Shown: positions 19,967-29,773, numbered from the stretch's first letter. The stretch is DNA of 64,000 nucleotides from Endomicrobium sp. (GCA_031262585.1 JAISHK010000009.1:1-64000), one strand, 5' to 3'. Program-made: numbers and translations. Notes: a model not told the origin generated them from the sequence alone.

Positions 19967-19995
19967 AGTATAATAACTTTTATCTAATTTGTCAA
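19967..19995 (-). promoter_or_regulatory. Strong sigma-70-type promoter upstream of amtB
   Basis: TTGACA (19990-19995), a 17-base spacer and TATACT (19967-19972) on the minus strand, a near-consensus promoter. Transcription would start near 19960, giving a leader of about 143 bases before amtB. Upstream, 19996-20345 shows no gene and no further clear site. Confidence 0.6.
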
Positions 19996-20345
19996 TTAGA
20001 GTTATTTCATTACTGCATTATTGTTAATTGCAATTACACAATAATGATCCCTTTAAAATTTATTTATCCATCAAATATTTATTGGAAAAACACACATAAA
20101 ATTTACATTTAAACTTCTTTAACATTAAATAACTCGATGCAATACGCATAAATAAAAAGAATTTATAATCAATAACCAACAATTGTGCAATAAATAATGA
20201 CACAAAATTCAATAAATTTTATACAAAAATAAAAAAAACAAAATATCCACACTACTATACTATTTACATGCAATATAATAGAATCATATTAAAATATAAT
20301 TTTTATCTATTAACAATAAAATTTAATTATCAAAATATATTTCTA

Positions 20346-21605
20346 CTAATTATTATGAACTCTTTTTATATCAGCTCCTAATTTTTTTAATTTTTTTTCA
20401 AGTGCTTCATAACCTCTATCCAAATGATATATTCTTGAAACTGTAGTTTTACCCTTAGCAGCAAGACCAGCCAAAATAAGAGCTGCTCCAGCTCTTAAAT
20501 CAGAAACCATTACAGGTGCCCCTGAAAACCTCTTAACTCCTTTTATATATGCAACCTTACCATTCATTACTATATCAGCACCAAATCTTTGCAATTCAGC
20601 AACGTGCATAAACCTGTTTTCAAAAATATTTTCTTCTATACGAGCCTTTCCATCCAAAAGACTCATTAGTACCATCCATTGAGCTTGAACATCTGTAGGG
20701 AATCCAGGATAAACTTCAGTTTTTACATTTTGAGGTTTTAAATTCTTTACCCACTTTACAAAAATAGTATCTTTCTTTTCTTTTATAAATAAACCACATC
20801 GCTTTAACTTATCAATAACAGCTTTTAAATGTATAGGTTCCACTTTATTAAGGGTAACTTCACCTTTCATTACTGCTGCTGCTATCATATACGTAGCAGC
20901 TTCTATTCTATCTGGAATTATTTTATGAGTAAACCCACAAAGCTTATCAACACCCTTTATTACAATTTTATTGGTTCCAGCACCTATAATTCTAGCACCC
21001 ATTTTATTTAAAACAGTTGCCAAGTCTTCTATTTCCGGTTCACAAGCAGCATTAATAATAGTAGTAACCCCTTTAGCTAGAACAGCACTAAGTAATATAT
21101 TTTCAGTTGCACCTACACTTGGCAACTTAAAATCAATTACGGCTCCTTTAATACCATTTTTCGCAAAAGTCTTTACATAACCATTTTCAACATAAATATC
21201 AACTCCCATTTTCTGAAACGCATCTAAATGAATATCTATAGGTCTTGCCCCTATAGCACACCCGCCAGGTAAAGATACATCAACTTTTTTAATTCTTGCA
21301 AGTAATGGCCCCATTATTAAAATACTTGCGCGCATTTTTCTAACTAAATCATAAGGAGCTATATGCTTATATTTACCTGAAAAACATGTTTTTACAACAT
21401 TTTCCTCTTTAATAATATTTTTGCCTATAAAATTTAAAAACTTTATTGTAGTATCTATATCTGCAAGAGAAGGGACGTTAGTTATAATTGTAGGTTCATC
21501 GGTCAATAAAGTTGCAAATAAAATAGGCAAAGCTGAATTCTTTGATCCTGATATATCTATTTCACCTTTTAATTTTTTACCACCGTTTATTACTATTCTA
21601 TCCAT
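20346..21605 (-). CDS. murA: UDP-N-acetylglucosamine 1-carboxyvinyltransferase MurA
   Basis: First committed step of peptidoglycan precursor synthesis: transfers enolpyruvate from PEP to UDP-GlcNAc in the cytoplasm. 419 aa. The N-terminus is GGKKLKGEIDISGSKNSALP; the catalytic Cys is in LPGGCAIGARPIDIHL near residue 115; also AATYMIAAA near 235, YPGFPTDVQAQWM near 304 and DLRAGAALILAGLAA near 370. AGGA precedes the ATG. About 90 bases separate it from prmC upstream. Confidence 0.96.
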   Translation of the reverse strand: MDRIVINGGKKLKGEIDISGSKNSALPILFATLLTDEPTIITNVPSLADIDTTIKFLNFIGKNIIKEENVVKTCFSGKYKHIAPYDLVRKMRASILIMGPLLARIKKVDVSLPGGCAIGARPIDIHLDAFQKMGVDIYVENGYVKTFAKNGIKGAVIDFKLPSVGATENILLSAVLAKGVTTIINAACEPEIEDLATVLNKMGARIIGAGTNKIVIKGVDKLCGFTHKIIPDRIEAATYMIAAAVMKGEVTLNKVEPIHLKAVIDKLKRCGLFIKEKKDTIFVKWVKNLKPQNVKTEVYPGFPTDVQAQWMVLMSLLDGKARIEENIFENRFMHVAELQRFGADIVMNGKVAYIKGVKRFSGAPVMVSDLRAGAALILAGLAAKGKTTVSRIYHLDRGYEALEKKLKKLGADIKRVHNN

Positions 21606-21693
21606 TCATATTCCTATAACAAACATCCTTCGAAAATTTTATAATTAAGTGATTAATTTATTATTATATTTCAATTAAAATGTAAAATTTTTA

Positions 21694-22560
21694 TTAACGA
21701 TTAATTTTAGTTTTTAATATTCTTGACAATCCAGAATAATCGTTCATTATTTCTACGTTTTTATACTTACTATTACTTAAAAATATATGCCTTATTTCAT
21801 GGAATTTATTTGCATTTAATTCAAGCAAAATAAACCCATCATTGTTTAAATAATTTAATGCTTTAGAACTTATTTCTTTATAAAAAAACATTCCATCATC
21901 TTGTGCTATTAAAGCAAGCTTTGGTTCATATTTAAGTTCAGATTCTAATAAGTCATACTCTTCTTTTGATACATAAGGAGGATTTGAAATTATAATATCA
22001 AACCTTTCTCCATTTATATTATCAAACATATCACTTTTAACAAATTTTATGTTAAAAACATTATTAATTTGTGAGTTTTTTTTCGCAACTTTCAAGGCAT
22101 TACTATTTATATCAGAAGCAACAATATTTTTAAATTTTCTAAGTTTTGCTAGGCTAATAGCTATACAGCCTGAACCTGTACATAAGTCTAAAACCGATTC
22201 TTTGTTTTCATTTTTTGCAAGTTCTAACGCAATCTCAACCAAAAGTTCAGTTTCAGGTCTTGGTATTAAAACACTCTTATTTACTTTAAACTCAAAATTC
22301 ATAAAGCCTTTAAAACCAGTTATGTATGCGATAGGTTCTCTTTTAGAACGTCTCAATATACATTTTTCATATCGCAATATTTGATTGTTTGTAAGTTTCT
22401 GATTCCTTACTAAAGGAAGTCTAGTTTGTTTAATTTGCAATACATAACTTAAAAGTAATTCACTATCAAATTTAGGAGTTAACAAATTTTTTAAACTTAA
22501 AAATTCTTCAGAAGCTTTTAACAAAGTATAAACACTATTAGTGTCACTATTAAATATCAT
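21694..22560 (-). CDS. prmC: Release factor glutamine methyltransferase PrmC
   Basis: SAM-dependent methyltransferase that N5-methylates the Gln of the GGQ motif in RF1 and RF2. 288 aa, with a helical N-terminal domain, then LIPRPETELLVEIAL near 100, the SAM loop VLDLCTGSGCIAISLA near 121 and the catalytic NPPY in DIIISNPPYVS near 184. The ATG overlaps the end of prfA by 11 bases, so enzyme and substrate are translationally coupled. Confidence 0.95.
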   Translation of the reverse strand: MIFNSDTNSVYTLLKASEEFLSLKNLLTPKFDSELLLSYVLQIKQTRLPLVRNQKLTNNQILRYEKCILRRSKREPIAYITGFKGFMNFEFKVNKSVLIPRPETELLVEIALELAKNENKESVLDLCTGSGCIAISLAKLRKFKNIVASDINSNALKVAKKNSQINNVFNIKFVKSDMFDNINGERFDIIISNPPYVSKEEYDLLESELKYEPKLALIAQDDGMFFYKEISSKALNYLNNDGFILLELNANKFHEIRHIFLSNSKYKNVEIMNDYSGLSRILKTKINR

Positions 22561-23620
22561 TTATTTTAAGCTTAACTTCTATTTCATTTTCAATTAATTT
22601 ATTCACAAGCTCTGATAATTTTCCATCCAGAACTTCCGTGATATTGTGCACAGTATATCCTATCCTGTGGTCCGTAATTCTATTTTGAGGGAAATTATAT
22701 GTCCTTATTTTTTCAGACCTATCTCCAGAACCAATTTGCTGTTTTCGCTTATAAGAAAGCTCTTTTTCTTGTTCCAAAACTTTCTGTTCATAAAGTTTTG
22801 CTCTTAAAACTTTAAAAGCTTTTTCTCTATTTTTCAGCTGACTTCTTTCATCTTGACAAGCCACTACAAGTCCTGTAGGCAAATGAGTAATTCTTATTGC
22901 CGAATCTGTTTTATTAATATGTTGCCCACCCGCTCCTGATGCTCTATAGGCATCTATACGTAAATCATCCATTTTTATTTCAATATCAACTTCTTTCGCT
23001 TCAGAAAGAACAGCTACAGTCACTGCAGAAGTATGAACTCTCCCAGATACTTCTGTTACAGGTACTCTTTGTACTCTGTGAACACCTCTTTCAAACTTAA
23101 AATAACGCCATACTTTACTTCCATATATTTCAAAAATAATCTCTTTAAAACCACCAAGTCCAGTAGAATTTGAATCCAAAATTTCATGCCGCCAACCATT
23201 ACGATCAGCAAATCTTGTATACATCCTATACAAATCTCCAACAAATAAAGCTGCTTCTGCTCCACCCGTTCCTGCACGAATTTCGACAATAATATTTTTA
23301 TTTTCATTTAGATCTGGCGGTATAAGTAAAATCTTTATTTCAGATTCCATTTGATTTTTTTTCTCAATAAGTTCATTATACTCCGAAAAAGCCATCTCTA
23401 TGATTTCATCATCATTTGATCTTTTTAACTCTTCTATTTCTTTTATATCGTCAATAAGCTTAATATACCGAACACATTTTTCAGCTAATGGACGCAAATA
23501 AAAATATTGTTTTGTAAGTTCTCTATATTTATCTTTATTCGCAACAATAGAAAAATCTTCTAATTCTTTTTCTATTCGTTGAAATTGACTATTTAATGAT
23601 TTTAACTTATTTAAAAACAC
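22550..23620 (-). CDS. prfA: Peptide chain release factor 1
   Basis: Recognises UAA and UAG stop codons and triggers peptide release on the ribosome. 356 aa. The peptidyl-hydrolysis loop ASGAGGQHINKTDSAIR is near residue 227; VHRVQRVPVTEVSGRVHTSA near 176 contains the P-V-T tripeptide in the place of the RF1 codon-recognition PxT motif; RIRTYNFPQNRITDHR-type text is near 310. The start is GTG at 23620. It is followed by prmC with overlap. Confidence 0.95.
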   Translation of the reverse strand: MFLNKLKSLNSQFQRIEKELEDFSIVANKDKYRELTKQYFYLRPLAEKCVRYIKLIDDIKEIEELKRSNDDEIIEMAFSEYNELIEKKNQMESEIKILLIPPDLNENKNIIVEIRAGTGGAEAALFVGDLYRMYTRFADRNGWRHEILDSNSTGLGGFKEIIFEIYGSKVWRYFKFERGVHRVQRVPVTEVSGRVHTSAVTVAVLSEAKEVDIEIKMDDLRIDAYRASGAGGQHINKTDSAIRITHLPTGLVVACQDERSQLKNREKAFKVLRAKLYEQKVLEQEKELSYKRKQQIGSGDRSEKIRTYNFPQNRITDHRIGYTVHNITEVLDGKLSELVNKLIENEIEVKLKINDI

Positions 23621-23702
23621 AATTTGCCATAACCTTTAATTTATACTTAATAAAAATACAAAAATTTTTTCTAAAAAATTTTTCATGTAACTACTTTAAA
23701 AA

Positions 23703-24038
23703 CTACTTGTTTTTAACTTCTTTATTTTTTTTAGCTATATTTTTTGTCCTTTTAGAAGATGTAGCAAGTATTTTTACTTTAGTCTTTTTCACAATCAAAT
23801 TTTTCTTTGCATGTTTTTTATTTACTATAGTTTTTCCATCAGTTTTTGCAAAACGCTTTTGAAACTTTTCAACTCTTCCGGCTGTATCTATAAGTTTCTG
23901 TTTACCTGTAAAAAATGGATGACAATTAGAACATATTCCAAGCTTAATCACAGACTTTGTAGAACGAGTTTTAAAAGTGTATCCACACGCACATGAAACT
24001 ATGCTTTCCTCATATTTAGGATGTACCATTTCTTTCAT
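23703..24038 (-). CDS. rpmE: 50S ribosomal protein L31, with extended C-terminus
   Basis: Small ribosomal protein with the zinc-binding form: SCACGYTF and [14 protein letters not shown]. The ATG at 24038 is preferred because GGAG lies 9 bases upstream; the ATG at 24047 directly abuts that site. The L31 fold ends near residue 72 ([10 protein letters not shown]); about 40 further residues form a Lys-rich tail, so the protein is 111 aa rather than the usual 65-75. It lies between rho and prfA. Confidence 0.93.
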   Translation of the reverse strand: MKEMVHPKYEESIVSCACGYTFKTRSTKSVIKLGICSNCHPFFTGKQKLIDTAGRVEKFQKRFAKTDGKTIVNKKHAKKNLIVKKTKVKILATSSKRTKNIAKKNKEVKNK

Positions 24039-24129
24039 CTTATACATCTCCTTTTATTTTACAGATATATATACTTTTATACATCATTATATAACTTTTC
24101 AAATTGCAGTCAAATAAATTTTCTTAAAA

Positions 24130-25419
24130 TTATCTTCCTTCCATACTAGAAAGCTCCATCTGTTTTAAAAAGTCTTTGTTACTTTTTGAATTAAGAAGCC
24201 TTTTTCTCAATTCTTCCATAACCTCTATAGAATTCATCGAATTCATCCATTTTCGCAAAATCCACATTTTATTTTTTTCATCATCATTTAAAAGAAGTTC
24301 TTCTTTTCTTGTTCCTGAACGCAAAAGATCTATAGCTGGGAATACTCTTCTGTCAGCAAGTTTTCTATCAAGGTAGATTTCGCAATTTCCAGTTCCCTTA
24401 AATTCCTCAAAAATAACATCATCCATTCTACTTCCAGTTTCAACAAGAGCAGTACCTATAATTGTAAGACTACCACCTTCTTCTATATTTCTTGCAGATC
24501 CAAAAAACCTTTTTGGCCTCTGCAGAGCATTTGAGTCAAGTCCCCCTGAAAGCACTCTTCCACTCGAAGGCATCGCCGTATTATATGCTCTTGCAAGTCT
24601 TGTAATAGAATCTAAAAGAACAACTACATCTTTACCATTTTCAACCATTCTTTTAGCTTTTTCTATAACCATTTCCGCAACTTGTATATATCTATCTGAA
24701 GGTTCATCAAAAGTTGAAGATATAACGTCACCTTTAACTGAACGTTGCATATCGGTAACTTCTTCAGGTCTTTCATCTATTAACAAAACCATAAGTATAA
24801 TATTAGGATTATTTTCTGTTATGGCATTAGCTATTTTCTGCAAAAGAACGGTTTTGCCTGTTCTTGGAGCTGCATTAATTAAAACCCTCTGCCCCTTTCC
24901 AATAGGAACAAGCATATCTATAATCCTCATTGATACTTCTTCTTTTTTTGTTTCAAGAATTATTTTTTCATTAGGATAAAGAGGTGTTAAATTATCAAAC
25001 AAAGCTCTATCTCTTATTCCTTCAAGATTTTCTTGACCGTTAACTGATTTAACCTGCAAAAGAGCAAAATAACGCTCCTGTTGTGCTTGAGGAGGACGAA
25101 CATAACCTGCAACAGTATCACCTTTTCTTAAAGCAAATTTTTTGATTTGAGAAGGAGATATATAAATATCATCTGGACCTGGAAGATAATTATAATCTGT
25201 TGAGCGCAAAAATCCAAAACCATCAGGTAAAATTTCTAAAACACCTTCATCATAAACTAACTTATTTTCCTTTGTTTGCGCTTCAAAAATTTTTGCTATA
25301 AGTTCTTGCTTTCGTAATCCCGCCATTCCTTCAAGTTTAAGATTCTTCGCAATAATTATTAGTTCTGACATAGTGCGTTTAGATAATACTGAAACATTCA
25401 TGGTTTTATCTTTTTCCAT
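24130..25419 (-). CDS. rho: Transcription termination factor Rho
   Basis: Hexameric RNA-dependent ATPase that ends transcription. 429 aa. N-terminal helical domain ([20 protein letters not shown]), RNA-binding domain with [15 protein letters not shown] near 59 and [14 protein letters not shown] near 83, Walker A APRTGKT near 185, Walker [17 protein letters not shown] near 267, and the Q/R-loop area [17 protein letters not shown] near 290. A GGAGGG site lies 7 bases before the ATG. A 24-base direct repeat lies just upstream. Confidence 0.96.
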   Translation of the reverse strand: MEKDKTMNVSVLSKRTMSELIIIAKNLKLEGMAGLRKQELIAKIFEAQTKENKLVYDEGVLEILPDGFGFLRSTDYNYLPGPDDIYISPSQIKKFALRKGDTVAGYVRPPQAQQERYFALLQVKSVNGQENLEGIRDRALFDNLTPLYPNEKIILETKKEEVSMRIIDMLVPIGKGQRVLINAAPRTGKTVLLQKIANAITENNPNIILMVLLIDERPEEVTDMQRSVKGDVISSTFDEPSDRYIQVAEMVIEKAKRMVENGKDVVVLLDSITRLARAYNTAMPSSGRVLSGGLDSNALQRPKRFFGSARNIEEGGSLTIIGTALVETGSRMDDVIFEEFKGTGNCEIYLDRKLADRRVFPAIDLLRSGTRKEELLLNDDEKNKMWILRKWMNSMNSIEVMEELRKRLLNSKSNKDFLKQMELSSMEGR

Positions 25420-25452
25420 TAACTACCCTCCAGAATTTGACACATTTATTAT

Positions 25453-25504
25453 ACTTGACTTGTTTTTACTTGTTTGACTTACTTGACTTGTTTTTACTTG
25501 TTTG
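25453..25504. repeat. 24-base direct repeat upstream of rho
   Basis: Two identical 24-base copies at 25453-25476 and 25481-25504, separated by ACTT; each contains ACTTGACTTG and TTTTTACTTG. They begin 34 bases upstream of the rho ATG and abut a minus-strand TATAAT (25448-25453). The rest of the gene-free stretch 25505-25755 shows only AT-rich DNA. Confidence 0.7.
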
Positions 25505-25755
25505 TTGTAAAGAAACTTATATATTTATATTTTTAATTATTTCATTATCTTAATTATTGCATTTATCACAGTATTCTTTTGTTTTGACTTGATTTGAAAA
25601 ATACAAAAAACAAAATCACAATTTTTAAGATTTTATGTTATTTTTTTTTAATTGTCAATATTTATAATACACAATATTTTAAAATACATACTCATCATTT
25701 ACCATATATCAAAAAATTAATTAATGAAAAAGTAGAAGTTTTTTGTATTTTTACT

Positions 25756-26343
25756 TTAAGTTATACATAATTTGTAGAAATTATATATACATTTTTTTAA
25801 AGCTTTTTTTGATCCATTGTTATTTATTACAAAATCCGCAAGTTTTATTTTTTCTTTTACAGGCATCTGCGAATAAATTCTCTTTTGAACATCTTCATCA
25901 TTTAAACCATCACGCATGGCAAGACGTTTCCTTTGAGTCTCATAAGATGCCCATATAACTATAACTTTATCACAAATTTTATCCAATCCTATTTCAAAAA
26001 GAAGTGGTGCATTTATCATTATATTGGCATATTTACTTTTTTTTTGTGAAACTATTTCATTTATACGCATTATAATTTTACCATGAAGAATTTCTTCAAC
26101 AATTAATTTTGCATTTTTGTCAGAAAAAATAATATTGGCCAATTTTTTTCTATTTAATAACATATTAGAAAACAAGATATTTTGTCCAAAAACTTGTACT
26201 ATTTTATTAAAATAAGAAGTACCAAAAACTGTAAGCTCATGCGATATAGCATCTGCATCTATAGAATAAACTCCTAATTCTTTAAAATACTTAACACTTT
26301 CACTTTTTCCACTAGCAATACCTCCCGTCAAGCCTATTATCAT
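25756..26343 (-). CDS. coaE: Dephospho-CoA kinase
   Basis: Last step of coenzyme A synthesis: phosphorylates the 3'-OH of dephospho-CoA. With the ATG at 26343 the protein is 195 aa and opens with MIIGLTGGIASGKS (P-loop), the normal N-terminus. A TTG 42 bases upstream would add an atypical extension. Other family text: YSIDADAISHEL near 26, INAPLLFEIGLD near 108 and RLAMRDGLNDEDVQKRI near 138. GAGGG lies 13 bases before the ATG. The polA-coaE-rho order is common in bacteria. Confidence 0.9.
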   Translation of the reverse strand: MIIGLTGGIASGKSESVKYFKELGVYSIDADAISHELTVFGTSYFNKIVQVFGQNILFSNMLLNRKKLANIIFSDKNAKLIVEEILHGKIIMRINEIVSQKKSKYANIMINAPLLFEIGLDKICDKVIVIWASYETQRKRLAMRDGLNDEDVQKRIYSQMPVKEKIKLADFVINNNGSKKALKKCIYNFYKLCIT

Positions 26344-26529
26344 ATTTTCTTTATTTCCCTCAATTATTTCTAATTTTGATATCAACCAAACAATAAGACT
26401 TCTAATTTTACTGCCTTCCCATTTTATTTTTTATAATACTTATTATATTCCTAACTTACTTATCAAAAATTTCAAAAAGTAAATTATCATGAACTTACAA
26501 AATTATAAAAGCTCTATATTTTTTCGTTT
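26344..26529. other. Gap between coaE and the last readable polA remnant
   Basis: About 190 bases of AT-rich DNA with no frame I can assign. It is where PolA motif C would be expected if nothing were deleted, but it is too short for the full end of the polymerase domain, so a deletion is likely. Confidence 0.4.
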
Positions 26530-27620
26530 GAGCATTTGCTCTAAATATAACCCAAACATATATCTTATTTTGTCTATAATTACGTAAACATAACCATCCT
26601 TTATAGTATTTCTCTACAACATTTTTCACCCATAAATTTATTCACTATGTTTAACAAAATATCCGTTTTAGAACTTTTAAATCACCTTGAAAATAATCAA
26701 CACATATAAAAACTTTATTATCATTCGGTACAAATGATTTGCCAAATTCCTTTCTGTGACAAGATATTATAGAAATATTTTGTAAATTTAATTTCCTAAA
26801 TAATAATTTCCCCATAAATGTCACAGCTTGTTTAATAATTGCATAAACTCTATCAACATAATAAGCACACAACAATTTAATATTAATTATATATGTGTTT
26901 TTTTAATTTTTGTAATTCGCAATACTCTAAAACTTCAGAAAGTAGTTCATAAAAGATAATTCAACTAATATTGCTTCATCCACAAAATAATCAGTTTTAT
27001 TTTTTAATTATAGAAGTTAATTTTATTTAACATCATAGAAACAAGTTATTTTGAAGAATTAGCATTAAATTCCTTTTTATTAATATCAAAAATATTTTTT
27101 TATTAAAATTACGTAAAAAAGATGTGTTAACTTTTATTCCAGAAAATTCTACTTTAGACTAAACTTTAATTAAAGAGATTTTTATATCAAAAAAGCGACA
27201 TACTTTTTTCTTAACTAAATAGCAGGCTAAATATTTCAAATATGGCAAAAATTACTGACATAACTGAATTTGTATATTTAACAACATGTTTCACTGAAAA
27301 ACTGACAAAAAGTTTTCTCTTACTCTCCCTACAAAAAAAATTTTCATCATTAATAACAAAATTTAAATATTCTTTTGATATCTCACCAATATTATGTGAT
27401 TTTATAGAATACAAATAATTATAATACAGACACTACATTAAAATATATATAATTTAAATCTATTCCAGATATTTTATACAAATTTCTCTCTTGCTTTAAA
27501 TCATACTCAACTTTTTTATTTTATTTAAAGATAATACAAAAATACAAACTCTTTAAAATTCTCACAATTTCAACAACTATTAGAAACAACATTTTTATTT
27601 TCAACAAGTTTTTTCTTCAA
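26530..27620 (-). pseudogene. polA: Eroded 3'-5' exonuclease-like and polymerase domains of DNA polymerase I
   Basis: Reading the minus strand downstream of the polA stop, broken frames still resemble the rest of PolA in the right order. Directly after the TAG the same frame reads KLVENKNVVSNSC, stop, NCENFKEFVF, like the interdomain linker. At 27414-27211 the text HNIGEISKEYLNF...SFSVKHVVKYTNS matches the exonuclease-like domain (LEDLAKEYLxY...EKVxEYxxxDA). At 26875-26651 it reads AVTFMGKLL, LNLQNISI and KSFVPNDNKVFICVDYFQ, matching TATGRLS, PNLQNIP and motif A (AFVP...ADYSQ) with catalytic-region substitutions. Near 26620-26540, in two frames, VEKYYK and KDGYVYVII match the EKxYKDGYVxTL segment. 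Multiple stops and frameshifts rule out function. Confidence 0.82.
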
Positions 27621-28466
27621 CTACAAATATTTAACTAACAAACTCTTAAACTCATATTTTTCAAAAAATAAACGCAGTTTACTTTCATTAAAATTATTAT
27701 TTATAAAATTTTCAAGATGATACTCCATAGGAACTCGCTTATTTAATTCTATCAATTTTTTGCTTAGCAACACTTCTTCCCTACCATTTTGCAATAATTT
27801 TCCGATATTTCCTCTTATATAACCACTATTTTCTAAAACATTTTCGAGCGTTTCAAATTTTTTTATAAGTTTAACAGCAGTTTTTTCACCAATTCCTTTT
27901 ATTCCAGGAACATTATCTATAGAATCACCCATTAAAGCAAAAACATCTAAAAGCTGCTTTGGAAAAACCCCATATTTTTCCTTTACTTTTTGTGCATTAT
28001 ACATAACGTTCTTAGAGTCATTCCAAATTAAAACATTTGCTTCTTCCACTAATTGAAAAATATCCTTATCTCCAGTAACAATAATTGTTTGTAAATTATT
28101 TCTTTTATTCTGCTCTGTAAGTGTAGCAATTAAATCATCAGCTTCATATCCTTTAAACTCTATCTTTGCTATATTTAAAGCTTCAACAGCTTCTCTTACA
28201 ATAGGCATTTGACTTATAAGAGCTTCATCTAATGATTTTCTGTTTACCTTATAATCTTTAAATATTTCATGCCTAAAATTTTTTGACGGATAATCAAAAC
28301 AAACCACAATATAATCAGGTTTAAAATTATTTTTTATTTTAAACAACAACTTTACAAAACCGTATACTGCATGAATTTGCTGATTATCTGTAGTTACGAG
28401 TACTGGCAAAGCATGATAAGCTCTATGAATGTATGCATTACCATCTATAATAAAGAATTTTTTCAT
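27621..28466 (-). CDS. polA: DNA polymerase I reduced to its 5'-3' exonuclease (flap nuclease) domain
   Basis: 281 aa covering only the N-terminal 5'-nuclease domain of PolA. Metal-site acidic motifs are intact: FIIDGNAYIHRAYHAL at the N-terminus, YIVVCFDYPSKNFRHE near 53, KGYEADDLIATL near 105, VTGDKDIFQLV near 125 and LMGDSIDNVPGIKGIGEKTA near 178 (helix-3-turn-helix). The ORF ends with FEKYEFKSLLVKYL, the natural end of the domain, at a TAG beyond which homology continues in eroded form. The product could still remove Okazaki primers, as free-standing flap nucleases do, but has no polymerase. Its ATG overlaps the trxB stop by 4 bases. Confidence 0.88.
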   Translation of the reverse strand: MKKFFIIDGNAYIHRAYHALPVLVTTDNQQIHAVYGFVKLLFKIKNNFKPDYIVVCFDYPSKNFRHEIFKDYKVNRKSLDEALISQMPIVREAVEALNIAKIEFKGYEADDLIATLTEQNKRNNLQTIIVTGDKDIFQLVEEANVLIWNDSKNVMYNAQKVKEKYGVFPKQLLDVFALMGDSIDNVPGIKGIGEKTAVKLIKKFETLENVLENSGYIRGNIGKLLQNGREEVLLSKKLIELNKRVPMEYHLENFINNNFNESKLRLFFEKYEFKSLLVKYL

Positions 28467-29368
28467 AAATTTTCTAAATAATACTGAACGCTAACAGCAG
28501 CTTGAGCACCATCTGCTGCTGCTGTAACAACTTGTCTTAATTGTTTTTTCCTTATGTCGCCAGAGGCAAAAATGCCTAAAATAGAAGTTTTCATATTTTC
28601 ATCCGTCACAATATATCTATTCTCATCAATGGCAATATCTGCAAGAAATGAATTATTTGGAATAAATCCTATAAAAACAAATACACCATCAATTTTTAAA
28701 CTTTTGACCTCATTCGTCTTTACATTTGTTATTATTACTTTTTCAATAAAATCTTTGCCAACTATTTCTTTAGGTACTGAATTATATATTACAGATATAT
28801 TTGAACATGATAACATCTTATCTTGTAAAATTTTCACAGCTCTTAATTCATTTCTTCTATGGACAATAGTTACATTTTTTGCAAATTTAGCTAAATATAT
28901 AGCTTCTTGAACAGCCGAATCTCCACCACCTATAACCAACACATCTTTGCCTCGATAAAACGGAGCATCACATGTTGCACAAAAAGATATGCCTCTTCCT
29001 ATAAAGGCTTTTTCTCCTTGTATATTCATTTTCTTTAAATTTGTTCCACTGGCAATAATAACGGTCTTAGCTTCATAAGTTGAATTTTTTGTCATTATTT
29101 TTTTTACACTTTTATTTTTAATACTTGTAACTTCATCATAAATTATTTCAGCACCAAAACCTCTCGCTTGCGTTTCAAGCTTAACAGCAAGCTCAAAGCC
29201 ATTAACTCCTCCGTTAAATCCTGGATAATTTTCAAGTAAATTTGTTATAGTTATTTTTCCTCCACAACCATTTTTTTCTATAAGTAGCGTTTTTAATCTC
29301 GCTCTTGAAGCATAAATAGCTGCAGATAATCCTGCAGGACCGCCTCCAACAATAATAACATCATACAC
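28463..29368 (-). CDS. trxB: Thioredoxin reductase
   Basis: FAD- and NADPH-dependent reductase of thioredoxin. FAD motif YDVIIVGGGPAGLSAA at the N-terminus, redox-active CATC in GISFCATCDAPFYRG near residue 130, NAD(P) motif DVLVIGGGDSAVQEA near 147 with the HRR motif in IVHRRNELRA, and the terminal FAD motif GIFASGDIR near 275. The GTG at 29368 is preferred: AGAGGAG lies 8 bases before it, while an ATG at 29386 lies upstream of that site. trxA is just upstream. Confidence 0.94.
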   Translation of the reverse strand: MYDVIIVGGGPAGLSAAIYASRARLKTLLIEKNGCGGKITITNLLENYPGFNGGVNGFELAVKLETQARGFGAEIIYDEVTSIKNKSVKKIMTKNSTYEAKTVIIASGTNLKKMNIQGEKAFIGRGISFCATCDAPFYRGKDVLVIGGGDSAVQEAIYLAKFAKNVTIVHRRNELRAVKILQDKMLSCSNISVIYNSVPKEIVGKDFIEKVIITNVKTNEVKSLKIDGVFVFIGFIPNNSFLADIAIDENRYIVTDENMKTSILGIFASGDIRKKQLRQVVTAAADGAQAAVSVQYYLENL

Positions 29369-29427
29369 TATGACATCTCCTCTCAAAATATTTTCAATTC
29401 TTAAATCCTATCCAAAATAACAATTCT

Positions 29428-29745
29428 TTATAAAGCATCATCTATAATTTTTTTAATATCATTTTTAGATCTAAACCCCACTATTTTTTGTTTTATTACA
29501 CCATTTTTAAATAAGATTAAACAAGGAATTGAAGTTATCTTAAATTTTGTTGAAAGAGACATATTTTCATCAGTATTAATTTTATATATTCTTGCTCTGT
29601 CTTTATACTCAATAACAAGTTCTTCAATAATTGGAGCAAGCATTTTACAAGGACCACACCAAGGTGCCCAAAAATCTATCAACACCGGCTTGTCTGAAGA
29701 TAATACCTCTTGCGAAAAATTGCTTTCATTAATTTCAATTGCCAT
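29428..29745 (-). CDS. trxA: Thioredoxin
   Basis: Small cytoplasmic dithiol redox protein of 105 aa with the active site APWCGPCKMLAPI near residues 28-40 and the conserved cis-Pro in ITSIPCLILFKNG near 73. It lies 59 bases upstream of trxB, forming a compact thioredoxin operon with its reductase. GGGG precedes the ATG and a promoter is readable upstream. Confidence 0.96.
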   Translation of the reverse strand: MAIEINESNFSQEVLSSDKPVLIDFWAPWCGPCKMLAPIIEELVIEYKDRARIYKINTDENMSLSTKFKITSIPCLILFKNGVIKQKIVGFRSKNDIKKIIDDAL

Positions 29746-29773
29746 ATTAAGACCCCTTATTATTTATTGTCAA

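Noticed and set aside
26651-26875. 74-codon ORF taken as a small hypothetical gene
   Set aside because: Its text aligns with the polymerase motif A region of PolA, so it is part of the polA pseudogene.
27211-27414. 67-codon ORF taken as a small hypothetical gene
   Set aside because: Its text matches the 3'-5' exonuclease-like domain of PolA; part of the polA pseudogene.
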